Assembly (NCBI GenBank): GCA_964530825.1
Contig: CAZHCA010000034.1
Span: 1 to 45,856, forward strand
Reading direction: 5' to 3'
Origin: CAZHCA01 sp964530825
GTDB lineage: Bacteria; Bacteroidota; Bacteroidia; Chitinophagales; Saprospiraceae
DNA: 45,856 nucleotides
Shown here one piece after another: positions 25,797-35,173 of this stretch (the first letter of the stretch is position 1; every line of letters starts with the position of its first letter). The translations under genes and the position numbers were made by a program. Below the pieces are notes generated by a model that saw only the letters and a program-made list of their open reading frames with translations, was not told the origin of the DNA and searched no databases.

Positions 25797-27215
25797 ATGG
25801 ATACCGCTGTGGATACTGCTGCTCTAACCATTCCGCAAATTTTTCAACGACAACATCAAGCTACCCAGCAGCCTGCCTGGAACTACCAGGAGCGACGTAA
25901 GCGGCTACTACAGATCGAAGAATTTTTAAGGGATGAGAAAAATATAAACGCCCTGGTAGCTGCCATAGACCGCGATTTCCGCAAACCCGAAGCGGAAACG
26001 CTTTCAACAGAGCTTACGCCTCTGCTCCTCACGTTAAAGCATATTAAAAAACATTTGCGCCGGTGGATGCGCCACAAACGGGTACAAACTCCGCTTATCC
26101 CACTCGTAGGTACACGATCTTATATCCACTACGAGCCCAAAGGGGTGAGTTTGATCATCGCTCCCTGGAATTATCCCTTCCAATTGGCCATAGGACCACT
26201 ATTATACGCAATCGCAGCGGGCAACCGGATCGTTCTGAAACCCTCGGAAATTTCGGCCCACACCTCTGCTTTTATCCGCCAAATGATTGAATCCCTGTTT
26301 CCGCCCGAGGAAATAGCAGTCGTTGAAGGAGACGCAGAAGTAGCCAAGGAATTACTCAAGCAGCCATTCCACCACATTTATTTCACGGGGAGCCCGAAAG
26401 TGGGTAAAATTATCATGCAATCAGCCGCCAATCATCTCGCATCCGTCACCCTGGAATTGGGCGGTAAATCGCCGGCAATTATCGACGATACCATTCCGAT
26501 CGAGCACTTTACAGAGAAAACTCTTTGGGGAAAATGTATCAATGCCGGGCAAACCTGCATTGCGCCGGATTATGCCATTGTGCATGCTGATCGTGAACAG
26601 GCATTCGTGGAAAACTACCGTAAGGCAGCACAACGATTCTATGGCGACGTCTCTACCTCGGCGGATTTTGCCCGCATCATCAGCGACCAACATTTCGAGC
26701 GCTTAGTGGGAATGCTTAAAGATGCCACAGATAAAGGCGCCGAGATAGTCTTCGGCGGTCAAACCGATGCCAGCGAAAGATTCATTGCCCCCACCCTGCT
26801 TACTGGCGTCACGGACGATATGCGCGTCATGCAGGAAGAAATTTTCGGACCGATCCTGCCAGTGGTGACCTACCGTCAACCCGATGATATCGTAGCGATC
26901 GTCAATGCCCGCCCGCGTCCGTTGACTTTTTATATCGGTACTAAAAACCGGACCCTGTCAGAATATCTGCTGCAGCGCACCTCGGCCGGCGGCACCATGA
27001 TTAATGAATACCTGTTGGGATATGTCAATCCCTATCTACCGTTTGGCGGGGTTAACAACAGCGGAATTGGCAAATCAAATGGCCATCATTCTTTTATTGA
27101 GTTTTCGAACGAACGCGGCGTCTTAAAGCGTAACTTTGCCAACAGTAAGTTGTTTTTCCCTCCCTACGGCGAGCGAATCACGAACGGACTGCGCCGCCTC
27201 ATAAACTGGCTTTAA
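25797..27215 (+). CDS. Aldehyde dehydrogenase family protein
   Basis: A 472-residue NAD(P)-dependent aldehyde dehydrogenase. Seen: N125 in IAPWNYPFQLA, the catalytic base E220 in TLELGGKSP, the nucleophile C254 in NAGQTCIAPDY, and EEIFGPILPV later. The C-terminal NSKLFFPPYGERITNGLRR, together with PWNYPFQL, resembles class 3 long-chain/fatty aldehyde dehydrogenases, so a fatty or aromatic aldehyde is a reasonable substrate guess. The ATG at 25797 is preferred over a TTG three codons upstream. Its stop codon overlaps the next gene as TAATG. Confidence 0.93.
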   Translation: MDTAVDTAALTIPQIFQRQHQATQQPAWNYQERRKRLLQIEEFLRDEKNINALVAAIDRDFRKPEAETLSTELTPLLLTLKHIKKHLRRWMRHKRVQTPLIPLVGTRSYIHYEPKGVSLIIAPWNYPFQLAIGPLLYAIAAGNRIVLKPSEISAHTSAFIRQMIESLFPPEEIAVVEGDAEVAKELLKQPFHHIYFTGSPKVGKIIMQSAANHLASVTLELGGKSPAIIDDTIPIEHFTEKTLWGKCINAGQTCIAPDYAIVHADREQAFVENYRKAAQRFYGDVSTSADFARIISDQHFERLVGMLKDATDKGAEIVFGGQTDASERFIAPTLLTGVTDDMRVMQEEIFGPILPVVTYRQPDDIVAIVNARPRPLTFYIGTKNRTLSEYLLQRTSAGGTMINEYLLGYVNPYLPFGGVNNSGIGKSNGHHSFIEFSNERGVLKRNFANSKLFFPPYGERITNGLRRLINWL

Positions 27216-27595
27216 TGGACCGGTATACACGTATTCTTTGGCTTGCCAACGCGCTCTTCGAAACGGTAGCCGGACTGGCTCTTTTGGTGGCCTTCCCCGG
27301 CTTGAAGGACCTGCCGACACTGGGCTGGTTGACAACCGACCCCAACGGACAAGTACTGGGACAAATGTACGGCTGGGCCGCCCTGATCATCGGACTTTTA
27401 TCCCTGTATTTTAGCCGGCAGAACACCGGGTCCGAAGACCAGCTGCCCATGTGGATCATGTTCCTCTTTCACACAGGTATGGCTTTCATCTTGGCAGTCC
27501 TGACACCCGACATGAGGCCAGCTGTCTTTCATGGCCTGATGGGTGGCTTGTTCTTGCTATCGGCACTGCGCCGTCGGGCCGTAAGCTTAAATTAA
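27215..27595 (+). CDS. Small membrane protein, unknown function
   Basis: A 126-residue protein with four hydrophobic segments (about 8-27, 48-65, 75-97 and 100-115), probably an inner-membrane protein. I do not recognise the family. Its ATG overlaps the stop codon of the aldehyde dehydrogenase gene (TAATG), so the two are probably translated together, and a second small membrane protein follows after 5 bases. Confidence 0.75.
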   Translation: MDRYTRILWLANALFETVAGLALLVAFPGLKDLPTLGWLTTDPNGQVLGQMYGWAALIIGLLSLYFSRQNTGSEDQLPMWIMFLFHTGMAFILAVLTPDMRPAVFHGLMGGLFLLSALRRRAVSLN

Positions 27596-27600
27596 GTGCT

Positions 27601-27906
27601 ATGTTTATTCTTTTGGTGAGCATTGTGATTGGCTTGTTTGTCGCGATGCTTTTCCTCAACCTTTATTTCCGGGTACGCGTATTACGCTCCTACCGGGTGC
27701 TGGTCGCGCACCGGGTGGAATTCAAGGCCAGCCACGTATTCAACAGCGAAAAAATGGAAGCCGAGATCTTGCCGCAATACCCACATCTGAGGTCGGAAAT
27801 AAAGACTTTCGCCAGCCATCTGCGCTATTCTATCCGAATGGCCACTCTACTGCTCACGCTCATTACCCTGTTCGGTGGTATCCTGATGTATTTCCGCGAG
27901 GGGTAA
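27601..27906 (+). CDS. Small membrane protein, unknown function
   Basis: A 101-residue protein with an N-terminal transmembrane helix (about 2-24), a basic soluble middle (25-75) and a C-terminal helix (about 78-96). The ATG at 27601 is chosen; the frame is open further upstream but that part overlaps the preceding gene. No family is recognised. Probably the last member of the aldehyde dehydrogenase unit, 5 bases after the previous gene. Confidence 0.7.
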   Translation: MFILLVSIVIGLFVAMLFLNLYFRVRVLRSYRVLVAHRVEFKASHVFNSEKMEAEILPQYPHLRSEIKTFASHLRYSIRMATLLLTLITLFGGILMYFREG

Positions 27907-27955
27907 CACCGGCTGAATTCCTAGGCCCTCAGCAAAGGAAAACCAAATTTTCTCG

Positions 27956-27963
27956 TACTTTTG
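27956..27963 (+). promoter_or_regulatory. Promoter -7 element for the Gfo/Idh gene
   Basis: TACTTTTG matches TAnnTTTG, 34 bases before the ATG at 27998; there is no TTTG at 19-21 bases upstream. Confidence 0.4.
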
Positions 27964-27997
27964 AGTCGTTCCGAACCTTGGAATCAAAATATTTCTC

Positions 27998-28984
27998 ATG
28001 CTTAAGATTGGCGTGCTCGGTGCCGGCCACCTCGGTAAAATTCATCTCAAGTGTATTCAATTAGCTGCAGAACGCCTGGACCTGGTCGGCTTTTACGACC
28101 CTAACCCAGAGGCTGCCGCACACGCGGCTGAGACCTACGGTGTGCCCGCTTTCGACTCGGCCGAGGCTTTGATCGAAGCAGTCGATATTGTCGATATTGT
28201 TACGCCCACCACCACACACTATCAACTCGCCAGCTTGGCGATTGACAAAGGCAGGCATTTTTTTATCGAAAAACCGCTTACCGAGTCGATTACCGAAGCA
28301 GAAGCCTTGGTAAACCGTTGCCAGGAAAAGGGTATCAAAGCACAAGTCGGCCACGTGGAGCGTTTTAATCCTGCCTTGCTGGCCCTGGACAATACGCCCC
28401 TGCAGCCTATGTTTATTGAGGCCCACCGGCTGAGTGTTTTCAATCCGCGCGGTACTGATGTTTCGGTGGTTTTAGACCTGATGATCCACGACCTGGACAT
28501 TGTGCTGAGCATGGTCGATGCACCGGTCGAACGGGTAAGCGCCAGTGGCGTGGCCGTAGCCAGTAACACCCCCGACATTGCCAACGCGCGGGTGGAGTTC
28601 GCAAATGGTTGTGTAGCTAATCTAACGGCTAGCCGCATTTCTATGAAGCAAATGCGCAAAGTGCGCCTTTTTCAAACCGACGCTTACATCAGCTTGGATT
28701 TTTTAGAAAAAAGCGCTCAGGTCATTCGGCTTACCGAAGCTACCGAGGGCGATAAAGAGGCCATGCTGCTCGATACCCCCCGGGGCCGCAAACAACTCCT
28801 GATCAATAATCCGGAAATTGAACCCGTCAATGCGATCAAAATGGAACTAGAATCCTTCGCCCAAAGTATTGAAACAGATACAGAACCCCTGGTATCTATT
28901 AATGATGGATACCGTGCCCTGGTTTTGGCCCATCAGATAATTGATGAAATTGCCCAGCGCACACCCCAATTACCCGCGTCTTAA
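27998..28984 (+). CDS. Gfo/Idh/MocA-family oxidoreductase
   Basis: A 328-residue NAD(P)-dependent dehydrogenase. The Rossmann motif is GVLGAGHLGKIH at the N terminus. FFIEKPLTESI carries the conserved EKP lysine, and DLMIHDLDIVLSM is the central active-site segment. Members of this family oxidise or epimerise sugars, inositols and nucleotide sugars; the exact substrate is not visible. A sugar transferase two genes downstream makes a cell-surface sugar role plausible. It lies 23 bases before a lipoprotein gene. Confidence 0.92.
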   Translation: MLKIGVLGAGHLGKIHLKCIQLAAERLDLVGFYDPNPEAAAHAAETYGVPAFDSAEALIEAVDIVDIVTPTTTHYQLASLAIDKGRHFFIEKPLTESITEAEALVNRCQEKGIKAQVGHVERFNPALLALDNTPLQPMFIEAHRLSVFNPRGTDVSVVLDLMIHDLDIVLSMVDAPVERVSASGVAVASNTPDIANARVEFANGCVANLTASRISMKQMRKVRLFQTDAYISLDFLEKSAQVIRLTEATEGDKEAMLLDTPRGRKQLLINNPEIEPVNAIKMELESFAQSIETDTEPLVSINDGYRALVLAHQIIDEIAQRTPQLPAS

Positions 28985-29007
28985 TCGTTAAAAGGAAAAT
29001 ACTGCCG

Positions 29008-29910
29008 ATGAAGTACCTTTTCACCTTTTTGCTGATTGGCGTCCTTTGCCCGCTGGTATTTACCGGCTGTGATATCATCAACCCCGCGGAAGATATTCCG
29101 GCTTACCTGTACATCGAGGAGTTTGACATCACCAGCGACCCCGTCACGCAGGGCACCGACCACGCGGAAGTTACTGAAGTCTGGGTGACAGTCGACGGAA
29201 ATTTTCTCGGCGCCTATTCCCCCCCAGCACTGGTTCCCATCCTGGCCGCAGGACCATCGCAAATCCGGGTAGAGGCGGGTATCAAAGAAAACGGTATTAG
29301 CACACTGCCCGACATCTATCCCTTTTACGATCCTTTCGAGGTCACCCGTACGCTGGAACCTAATGTAGTCGATACGCTGCGACCGCAAGTGGGTTATGTA
29401 CCGCGTACCGTTTTTTCTTATGTTGAAGATTTTGAAGATGGCGATAACCATTTCTTTAAGGATCTGCGGATCGGGAATACGACCAATGTTCTTCAGGTTC
29501 AAACCGAGGAAGTCTTCGAAGGGGACGCCTCTGCCCGGGTACGCCTGGATACCTCCGGACCGATTTTTGAACTGGCTACGACGAGGCGCTTTCAGGACCT
29601 CATTTCGGTGAGCCCATTTGTGTATCTAGAAGTCAATTATAAATCCGATGTTCCGGTAAGTTTCGGCTTGGTGGGCTTCCGGCAAAATGACCCGACTGAT
29701 CCAGGTACGTCGTTTTACGAAGCAGGGTTCCTGCCCTCCAACGAATGGCGAAAAATTTATTTTATCCTCAGTCGCTTGATTATCAACTCGCAAACAACAA
29801 AGGACGAATATAAAATCGCCTTCCGGGCAGCATTACCGGTAGAGAACGGATCATTTAGTGTAGATGAGGCTAACATCTACCTGGACAACATTAAACTGCT
29901 GAATTTCTAA
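29008..29910 (+). CDS. Hypothetical lipoprotein
   Basis: A 300-residue protein with a lipoprotein signal ending in VFTGC (C21). The mature part contains an early beta-rich region with EVWVTVDGNFLGAY, then a later jelly-roll-like segment starting near VEDFEDGDN and ending with VDEANIYLDNIKLL, as in some carbohydrate-binding-like domains of Bacteroidota outer-membrane lipoproteins. No specific family or role can be assigned. It is probably cotranscribed with the Gfo/Idh gene. Confidence 0.78.
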   Translation: MKYLFTFLLIGVLCPLVFTGCDIINPAEDIPAYLYIEEFDITSDPVTQGTDHAEVTEVWVTVDGNFLGAYSPPALVPILAAGPSQIRVEAGIKENGISTLPDIYPFYDPFEVTRTLEPNVVDTLRPQVGYVPRTVFSYVEDFEDGDNHFFKDLRIGNTTNVLQVQTEEVFEGDASARVRLDTSGPIFELATTRRFQDLISVSPFVYLEVNYKSDVPVSFGLVGFRQNDPTDPGTSFYEAGFLPSNEWRKIYFILSRLIINSQTTKDEYKIAFRAALPVENGSFSVDEANIYLDNIKLLNF

Positions 29911-30048
29911 TCTGGCAGATGGTAATGGCCTATAGGTTTTTTGCTTGATTAATACTCTAAACACCCTAAACCAACTTAACCGATCGCCGTGTTTTATCGC
30001 ATCAACGTACACTCCCAGGCCGAACAAGGAAGAATAACCGGAAAGACC

Positions 30049-31467
30049 ATGCGCCGTCGACGCCGGTTGCATACCTTTTTTTATCAGTTGGGCGACTTTT
30101 TTGCAGCAACACTTGCCTGGGGTCTGTTTTTCGTCTATCGCTCCACGCTGGAAGGAAAGTCTCTGGATACCAGTCTTTTTCAGGATGCCAATTTTTGGTA
30201 TGGCATCTTTCTAGTACCGGTTGGCTGGACGGTCTTCTACGCCGTTTTTGATCACTACCGCGATATTTACCGCCTATCGCGACTATCCGTGCTTACCCGG
30301 ACCTTATTCTTAAGCTTTTTCGGGGTGTTGATTATATTTTTCACCTTGCTCCTCGACGATGCTGTGCTCAATTATCGCACCTACTATACGTCTTTCATCG
30401 CACTTTTTTTCGCCCACTTTTTTTTAACCGCTGCCGTACGCATGACGATCCTGACACGCGCCAGCCAGCGTCTAAAATCCGGGCATATCACTTTCAACAC
30501 CCTGATTATTGGTGGCAACCAAAATGCGATGGACCTGTACCTCGATTTATCCACCCGGGCGCACAGTCTAGGTCACCGGTTTCTGGGTTTCATCGACACT
30601 AACGGCAATAGTACCAATGAGTTAGCGCTTTTTCTACCGAAGCTGAGTAAGCTCTCGAATCTGAGCGAGACCATCCAGCGCTTCAACGTAGAAGAGGTCA
30701 TCATTGCCATTGAGACTTCCGAGCACGATCGCATCCGCCAGATTCTGGATGTACTTTTCGACTTCAACAAGCAAGTGCTGGTGAAGATCATCCCCGATAT
30801 GTATGATATCCTGTTGGGAACCGTGAAAATGAATCATATTTACGGAGCCGTGCTTATTGAAATTCGCCAGGATTTATTGCCCAAATGGCAACGGATCGTG
30901 AAGCGGGCCATCGATGTGCTAGTTTCTGGATTCTTGCTCGTTTTATTGTCGCCACTGTACCTTTACGTGGCTATCCGGGTGGGTATGTCTTCTCCCGGGC
31001 CCATCATTTTTAAGCAGGAACGCATTGGCCGGAACAATAAACCCTTCACGATTTATAAATTTCGATCCATGTACGTGGATGCCGAAAGAAATGGGCCGCA
31101 ATTATCCAAAGACGGTGACCGGCGATGTACACCTTGGGGCGCCGTTATGCGCAAATGGCGACTGGACGAAATCCCGCAATTTTGGAATGTTTTCAAGGGC
31201 GACATGTCTCTGGTAGGCCCCCGACCCGAACGAAAGTATTACATTCAAAAGATTACCGAGCGGGCGCCCCATTACAAGCACCTACTTAAGGTACGCCCGG
31301 GCATCACCTCCTGGGGGCAAGTCAAATACGGCTACGCCTCAAACGTAGAGCAAATGGTTCAACGGTTGAAATACGATATTCTGTACATCGAAAACATGTC
31401 GCTCGGGCTCGACTTTAAAATCCTGTTTTACACGGCACTTGTCCTTTTACAAGGCAAGGGAAAATAA
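30049..31467 (+). CDS. Exopolysaccharide-type sugar transferase (polyprenyl-phosphate sugar phosphotransferase)
   Basis: About 472 residues: four N-terminal transmembrane helices (about 10-135), a Rossmann-like CoA-binding domain (about 140-270), another transmembrane helix, and the WcaJ/bacterial sugar transferase domain at the C terminus. Catalytic-domain motifs are FKQERIGRNNKPF, YKFRSMYVDAE, KWRLDEIPQFWNV, GDMSLVGPRPE and RPGITSWGQV. It moves a sugar-1-phosphate onto undecaprenyl phosphate to start a polysaccharide repeat. I chose the ATG at 30049; a GTG at 29989 is open but non-conserved. No other glycosyltransferases are present, so the polymer is unknown. Confidence 0.93.
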   Translation: MRRRRRLHTFFYQLGDFFAATLAWGLFFVYRSTLEGKSLDTSLFQDANFWYGIFLVPVGWTVFYAVFDHYRDIYRLSRLSVLTRTLFLSFFGVLIIFFTLLLDDAVLNYRTYYTSFIALFFAHFFLTAAVRMTILTRASQRLKSGHITFNTLIIGGNQNAMDLYLDLSTRAHSLGHRFLGFIDTNGNSTNELALFLPKLSKLSNLSETIQRFNVEEVIIAIETSEHDRIRQILDVLFDFNKQVLVKIIPDMYDILLGTVKMNHIYGAVLIEIRQDLLPKWQRIVKRAIDVLVSGFLLVLLSPLYLYVAIRVGMSSPGPIIFKQERIGRNNKPFTIYKFRSMYVDAERNGPQLSKDGDRRCTPWGAVMRKWRLDEIPQFWNVFKGDMSLVGPRPERKYYIQKITERAPHYKHLLKVRPGITSWGQVKYGYASNVEQMVQRLKYDILYIENMSLGLDFKILFYTALVLLQGKGK

Positions 31468-31570
31468 AAGCTTTCGGTTCATTTTTTCAGTATTTTTACC
31501 CCCAAGATGGCTTTTCTTGCGTAATAGCAATGGAAAGCCACTTTTTTTGACCCAAGAACTATACCCCCCT

Positions 31571-34500
31571 ATGAGCTACCGTATTCCCGCGTTCCTGCTG
31601 ACACTTTTGTGGACCGGCGTGGTTGCCCAGTCGCCCGTTAGCGAGCAATGCCGTATGCTGCGTATTGAGCAAGCACACGCCCTGCCCGGAGAGCGGGTTT
31701 GCCTGCAGGTCTCCGGCGAAAATATAGGCGCTTTTCTGGCACTGCAAACCAGCATCAAATGGGACACCAGTGTACTTCGGTTTGCGGAAGTCAATGATTT
31801 CAACCTGCGTGGCTTAGATAATAATGCTTTTGGCCTTTCGCCGAACCTCCTGAATAGGGGCATCCTCACCATGGCGTACTTCGATGCTGCCTTTGCTGGA
31901 CAGGTGGTCGATGCTCCCATGCCTTTTTTCTCCATCTGCTTTGACGTCGTCGGGGAAATGGGGCGGAGCAGTCCCGTGTACTTCGATAGCGATCCTACCG
32001 ATACAGAGATCGTCACTAGTAGTTTTAGTCAGGTAGCCGCCCTGAGCCTAGTCGGCGGCCGGGTGGCCGTCCAGGAAACTCCGTTGATTCCGCCACAGAT
32101 CCGTAGTATCTGTACCCGCATTGAAGACTGCCGCCTACCTACCCAGGGGCGCATTACCGTACAGATGGACCAGGAAAACGCCGACTTCCATTACCGATGG
32201 TCGGGCCCCAATAATTTCCAGAGCGCTTCAACAACCATCCAGGAAATAGGCCTGGGCAACTACCGCCTGCATATTCAGGACCCCAGCGGAGAAAAAACCG
32301 AAGCATTGGTGTTACTGCAAACGGAAGCCTCCTTCTCAATTAAAGCTATCGCCACCCCGCCCGACTGTGGTGCAGCTAATGGAAATATCAATCTTACTGT
32401 TAATGGGGGTTCCGGACACTTCTTCTTTGACTGGAGTAACGGTGAGGAGCAAGCCGACCTAACCGATCTCGAAGCTGGCAATTACAGCATTACCGTTTTT
32501 GATACTGAGTTGCAATGCCCCCAGTCGCGGTCCTTTGACCTGGATCCGGCCCTGACGTTTTCGATCGATTCCATCCTGGTGGACCATGTTAGTTGCAACG
32601 ATACTCAAAACGGGACCATCGAAATTTTTACGAGCTCAGAACAACCATTGACTTTTAGCTGGGACAACGGAGCTGATGGTGCAGCCATCGACAGCCTAAG
32701 CCCGGGTACTTACACTTGTACCATTACCGGATCCGACGGTTGCACAACCGTGCGCACCGCTACGGTCGAACAAGGTCAGCCACCGGCTTTCAGCTTACAA
32801 ACCCGACTGGCTAATTGCGATGGCTCCGGAGGGCAAATCCGAGTACGACCGCTTTCCTCTGACCAACAATTTGCAGTGGAATGGGGCGACGGGGCAGCCG
32901 GCGGTCTGCGCAACGACTTGGGGCCGGGCTCCCACGCCCTCACAATTACCGACCGCACAACAGGCTGCCAGGTCGATACATCGGTTACGTTGCGTGCACG
33001 CGCAATAATTGCTGATCTTATCAGTACCTGCCGCGTGGAGAATGGTGAAATGCGAAGCTTCGTTGAAGCTACCGTTTACGGCACACCTCCCCAACCACTG
33101 CAGCTGCAATGGTCAGACGGGGAAACGCAAACCCTGGACGGGTTTGCGCCACAGCGCACCGGCCGGCTGGCAGTTCCAAGGCAGCTGTACCGCCTCACCG
33201 TTACGGATGGAGGTGGCTGCGTTGCCGAAACATTCGTTGCCGCTGCAGATTGCGCCCAGTTGACCCCCGATACCATCCGGTTGAGCACGCCCGAGGTTCG
33301 AGTGGTTCCGGGTGAGTCCTTCTGCGTACCGATAGAAGTCTCACCTTTTACCAATATCACCGCTCTAACCTTCACCCTGAACTGGCCATCCGAATCGCTG
33401 CAATTAGACGGTTGGCTCCCTCATCCCGATCTACCCGGTCAATGGGATATTCCCTACAATGCGGAAGGGACGGCTGAAGATGACGAATTCCATTTTTCCT
33501 GGCAGGCGCCTAATTCGGCTCCTGCCGGCAGTGCATTACCCAACGGAACGCCGCTCATTCAACTGTGCTTCTCTCCAAAACCAGGCTCATCCGGGCAATC
33601 CACGCCATTGACCGTAACCGGAGAATCGGTACGCGTGGGCACTGATGCTGCCGCAGTCGTTGTGGTGCCGGAAATCCCCCCTATCAAAGTTGTCGATGTG
33701 GAGGAAAGGCCGTTTACTTTCCGGGCCGACCGATTGACCGCCATTGCGGGCGATACCGTCTGTGTGCCCTTACGCGTGTTGGGATTGAAAAATGTCGCCG
33801 GCATACAAGGATCGGTCCGATTTGATGACCAGCTGCTCGAGCTGGCAGAGGTACGTAAGGTGGACCCGCTTTTGGGTTTTTTTGATGATAATAATTTTGG
33901 TACGCCCACCAAAACACCGGATGCACTTACCTTCGCTGCCCTCCATTCCGATCCAGGTGCGTCCCTTCCCGACAGTACGATTTTATTCGAAGTTTGCTAC
34001 TTGGTAAAAAATAGTATTGGCGTTTCACTTGTTTCCACCAGTAATACGCCTACTGCGATCGAGGCCATCAAGCTGACCAATCAGGGTTTTGACGTGCTGG
34101 CTGATGTCCGGACGCATCCCGGTGCCGTGCGCGTTTTTGCAAACGAAGTCTGGCCCGGCGACACCGACGGCAACGGTACGGTCAACCTGCGGGACTACCT
34201 TACTTTAGGACTTGGCATAGGGTCGTCGGGGCCTGTACGCCCAAGAGCCTCTAACGACTGGACTGGCCAGCGTGCCCCGTTGTGGAATCAGCAATTGCCC
34301 CAGACGAGAGCGAACTACCGCTATTTGGATGCGGATGGCAATGGCCGGATCGAGCTCGCGGATACCCTCGCGATTCACAACAACTTTGGAGCAACGGTCC
34401 CCCTACCGCAACCGGCCGTTCCAGCGGGTTTTGATTTACCCCAACAACTAGGTGCTGAACGGGTGGATCTACGGGTAACACTCGACACGTTATTCTGGGG

Positions 34501-35170
34501 GCAAAAAGTACGTGTACCGGTAATCCTCGCCGATAGTACAAACCCCGTTCAAAATTTTCACGGCCTCCTATTCATGGCGCGAATCCATCCGGGCGAAAGG
34601 ATTGATCCAGAGTCGCTGCGCTTTACGCCAGCCAGCGGTTGGCTGGGCCCGGCAGATAGCCTAATCACCATTTCGAAAAGGGGTGCAAAGACCCCATCAT
34701 TGTACACCGCTTTGAGCCGGATCGATGGGCGGGGCTGCAACGGAAGCGGATTGGTGGGTTATATCCATTTTCGGTTGCTGGAGGCTCCTCCGGTTACCGA
34801 CAGTATCACCATACTGGAGTTGATTATAGATGAGCCGTTTCTACTCGACGCCAACAACCGGACCATACCGGTGCGAAGCCTGGGTGATAAGGCGCCTGTC
34901 CTGATGATCACCGGAACCCAAACGAAGGATAGCGCGCTCGACGGTCGAGTGTACCCAAACCCTAGCACAAATATTCTATATCTGGATCTGCCCGAAAACA
35001 TAGATTATACCATTACGCTATACGACATCAATAGTCGTCCCGTTTTGCAAGTAGCTGGCGATCAGCGTCAGCTCGACCTAAGCCGTCTGCCTGCCGGGGC
35101 CTACTTACTCCATTTAACATCGCCAGAAGGCTCGTTCCGGCAGTGGATTCAGCGTATTAAGACACCCTAG
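31571..35170 (+). CDS. T9SS-secreted protein with cohesin-like modules, SprB-like repeats and a dockerin-like module
   Basis: 1199 residues: signal peptide (1-20); cohesin-like beta-sandwich (about 28-168); SprB-like/PKD-like repeats with GxYxxxxxDxxGC endings (about 175-560); two more cohesin-like domains (about 568-710 and 714-856), each opening with a V-x-P/A-G-x-x-x-C-V-P pattern; a dockerin-like pair of calcium loops, DTDGNGTVNLRD (863-874) and DADGNGRIELAD (920-931), split by an inserted segment; a fourth beta-sandwich (about 960-1110); and a Por-type sorting domain (about 1124-1199) starting VYPNPSTN. It is exported through the outer membrane by T9SS and probably attached or released. 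The ATG at 31571 follows TATTTTTA. The next gene, a dockerin-like protein, starts 4 bases after the stop. Confidence 0.85.
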   Translation: MSYRIPAFLLTLLWTGVVAQSPVSEQCRMLRIEQAHALPGERVCLQVSGENIGAFLALQTSIKWDTSVLRFAEVNDFNLRGLDNNAFGLSPNLLNRGILTMAYFDAAFAGQVVDAPMPFFSICFDVVGEMGRSSPVYFDSDPTDTEIVTSSFSQVAALSLVGGRVAVQETPLIPPQIRSICTRIEDCRLPTQGRITVQMDQENADFHYRWSGPNNFQSASTTIQEIGLGNYRLHIQDPSGEKTEALVLLQTEASFSIKAIATPPDCGAANGNINLTVNGGSGHFFFDWSNGEEQADLTDLEAGNYSITVFDTELQCPQSRSFDLDPALTFSIDSILVDHVSCNDTQNGTIEIFTSSEQPLTFSWDNGADGAAIDSLSPGTYTCTITGSDGCTTVRTATVEQGQPPAFSLQTRLANCDGSGGQIRVRPLSSDQQFAVEWGDGAAGGLRNDLGPGSHALTITDRTTGCQVDTSVTLRARAIIADLISTCRVENGEMRSFVEATVYGTPPQPLQLQWSDGETQTLDGFAPQRTGRLAVPRQLYRLTVTDGGGCVAETFVAAADCAQLTPDTIRLSTPEVRVVPGESFCVPIEVSPFTNITALTFTLNWPSESLQLDGWLPHPDLPGQWDIPYNAEGTAEDDEFHFSWQAPNSAPAGSALPNGTPLIQLCFSPKPGSSGQSTPLTVTGESVRVGTDAAAVVVVPEIPPIKVVDVEERPFTFRADRLTAIAGDTVCVPLRVLGLKNVAGIQGSVRFDDQLLELAEVRKVDPLLGFFDDNNFGTPTKTPDALTFAALHSDPGASLPDSTILFEVCYLVKNSIGVSLVSTSNTPTAIEAIKLTNQGFDVLADVRTHPGAVRVFANEVWPGDTDGNGTVNLRDYLTLGLGIGSSGPVRPRASNDWTGQRAPLWNQQLPQTRANYRYLDADGNGRIELADTLAIHNNFGATVPLPQPAVPAGFDLPQQLGAERVDLRVTLDTLFWGQKVRVPVILADSTNPVQNFHGLLFMARIHPGERIDPESLRFTPASGWLGPADSLITISKRGAKTPSLYTALSRIDGRGCNGSGLVGYIHFRLLEAPPVTDSITILELIIDEPFLLDANNRTIPVRSLGDKAPVLMITGTQTKDSALDGRVYPNPSTNILYLDLPENIDYTITLYDINSRPVLQVAGDQRQLDLSRLPAGAYLLHLTSPEGSFRQWIQRIKTP

Positions 35171-35173
35171 ACC

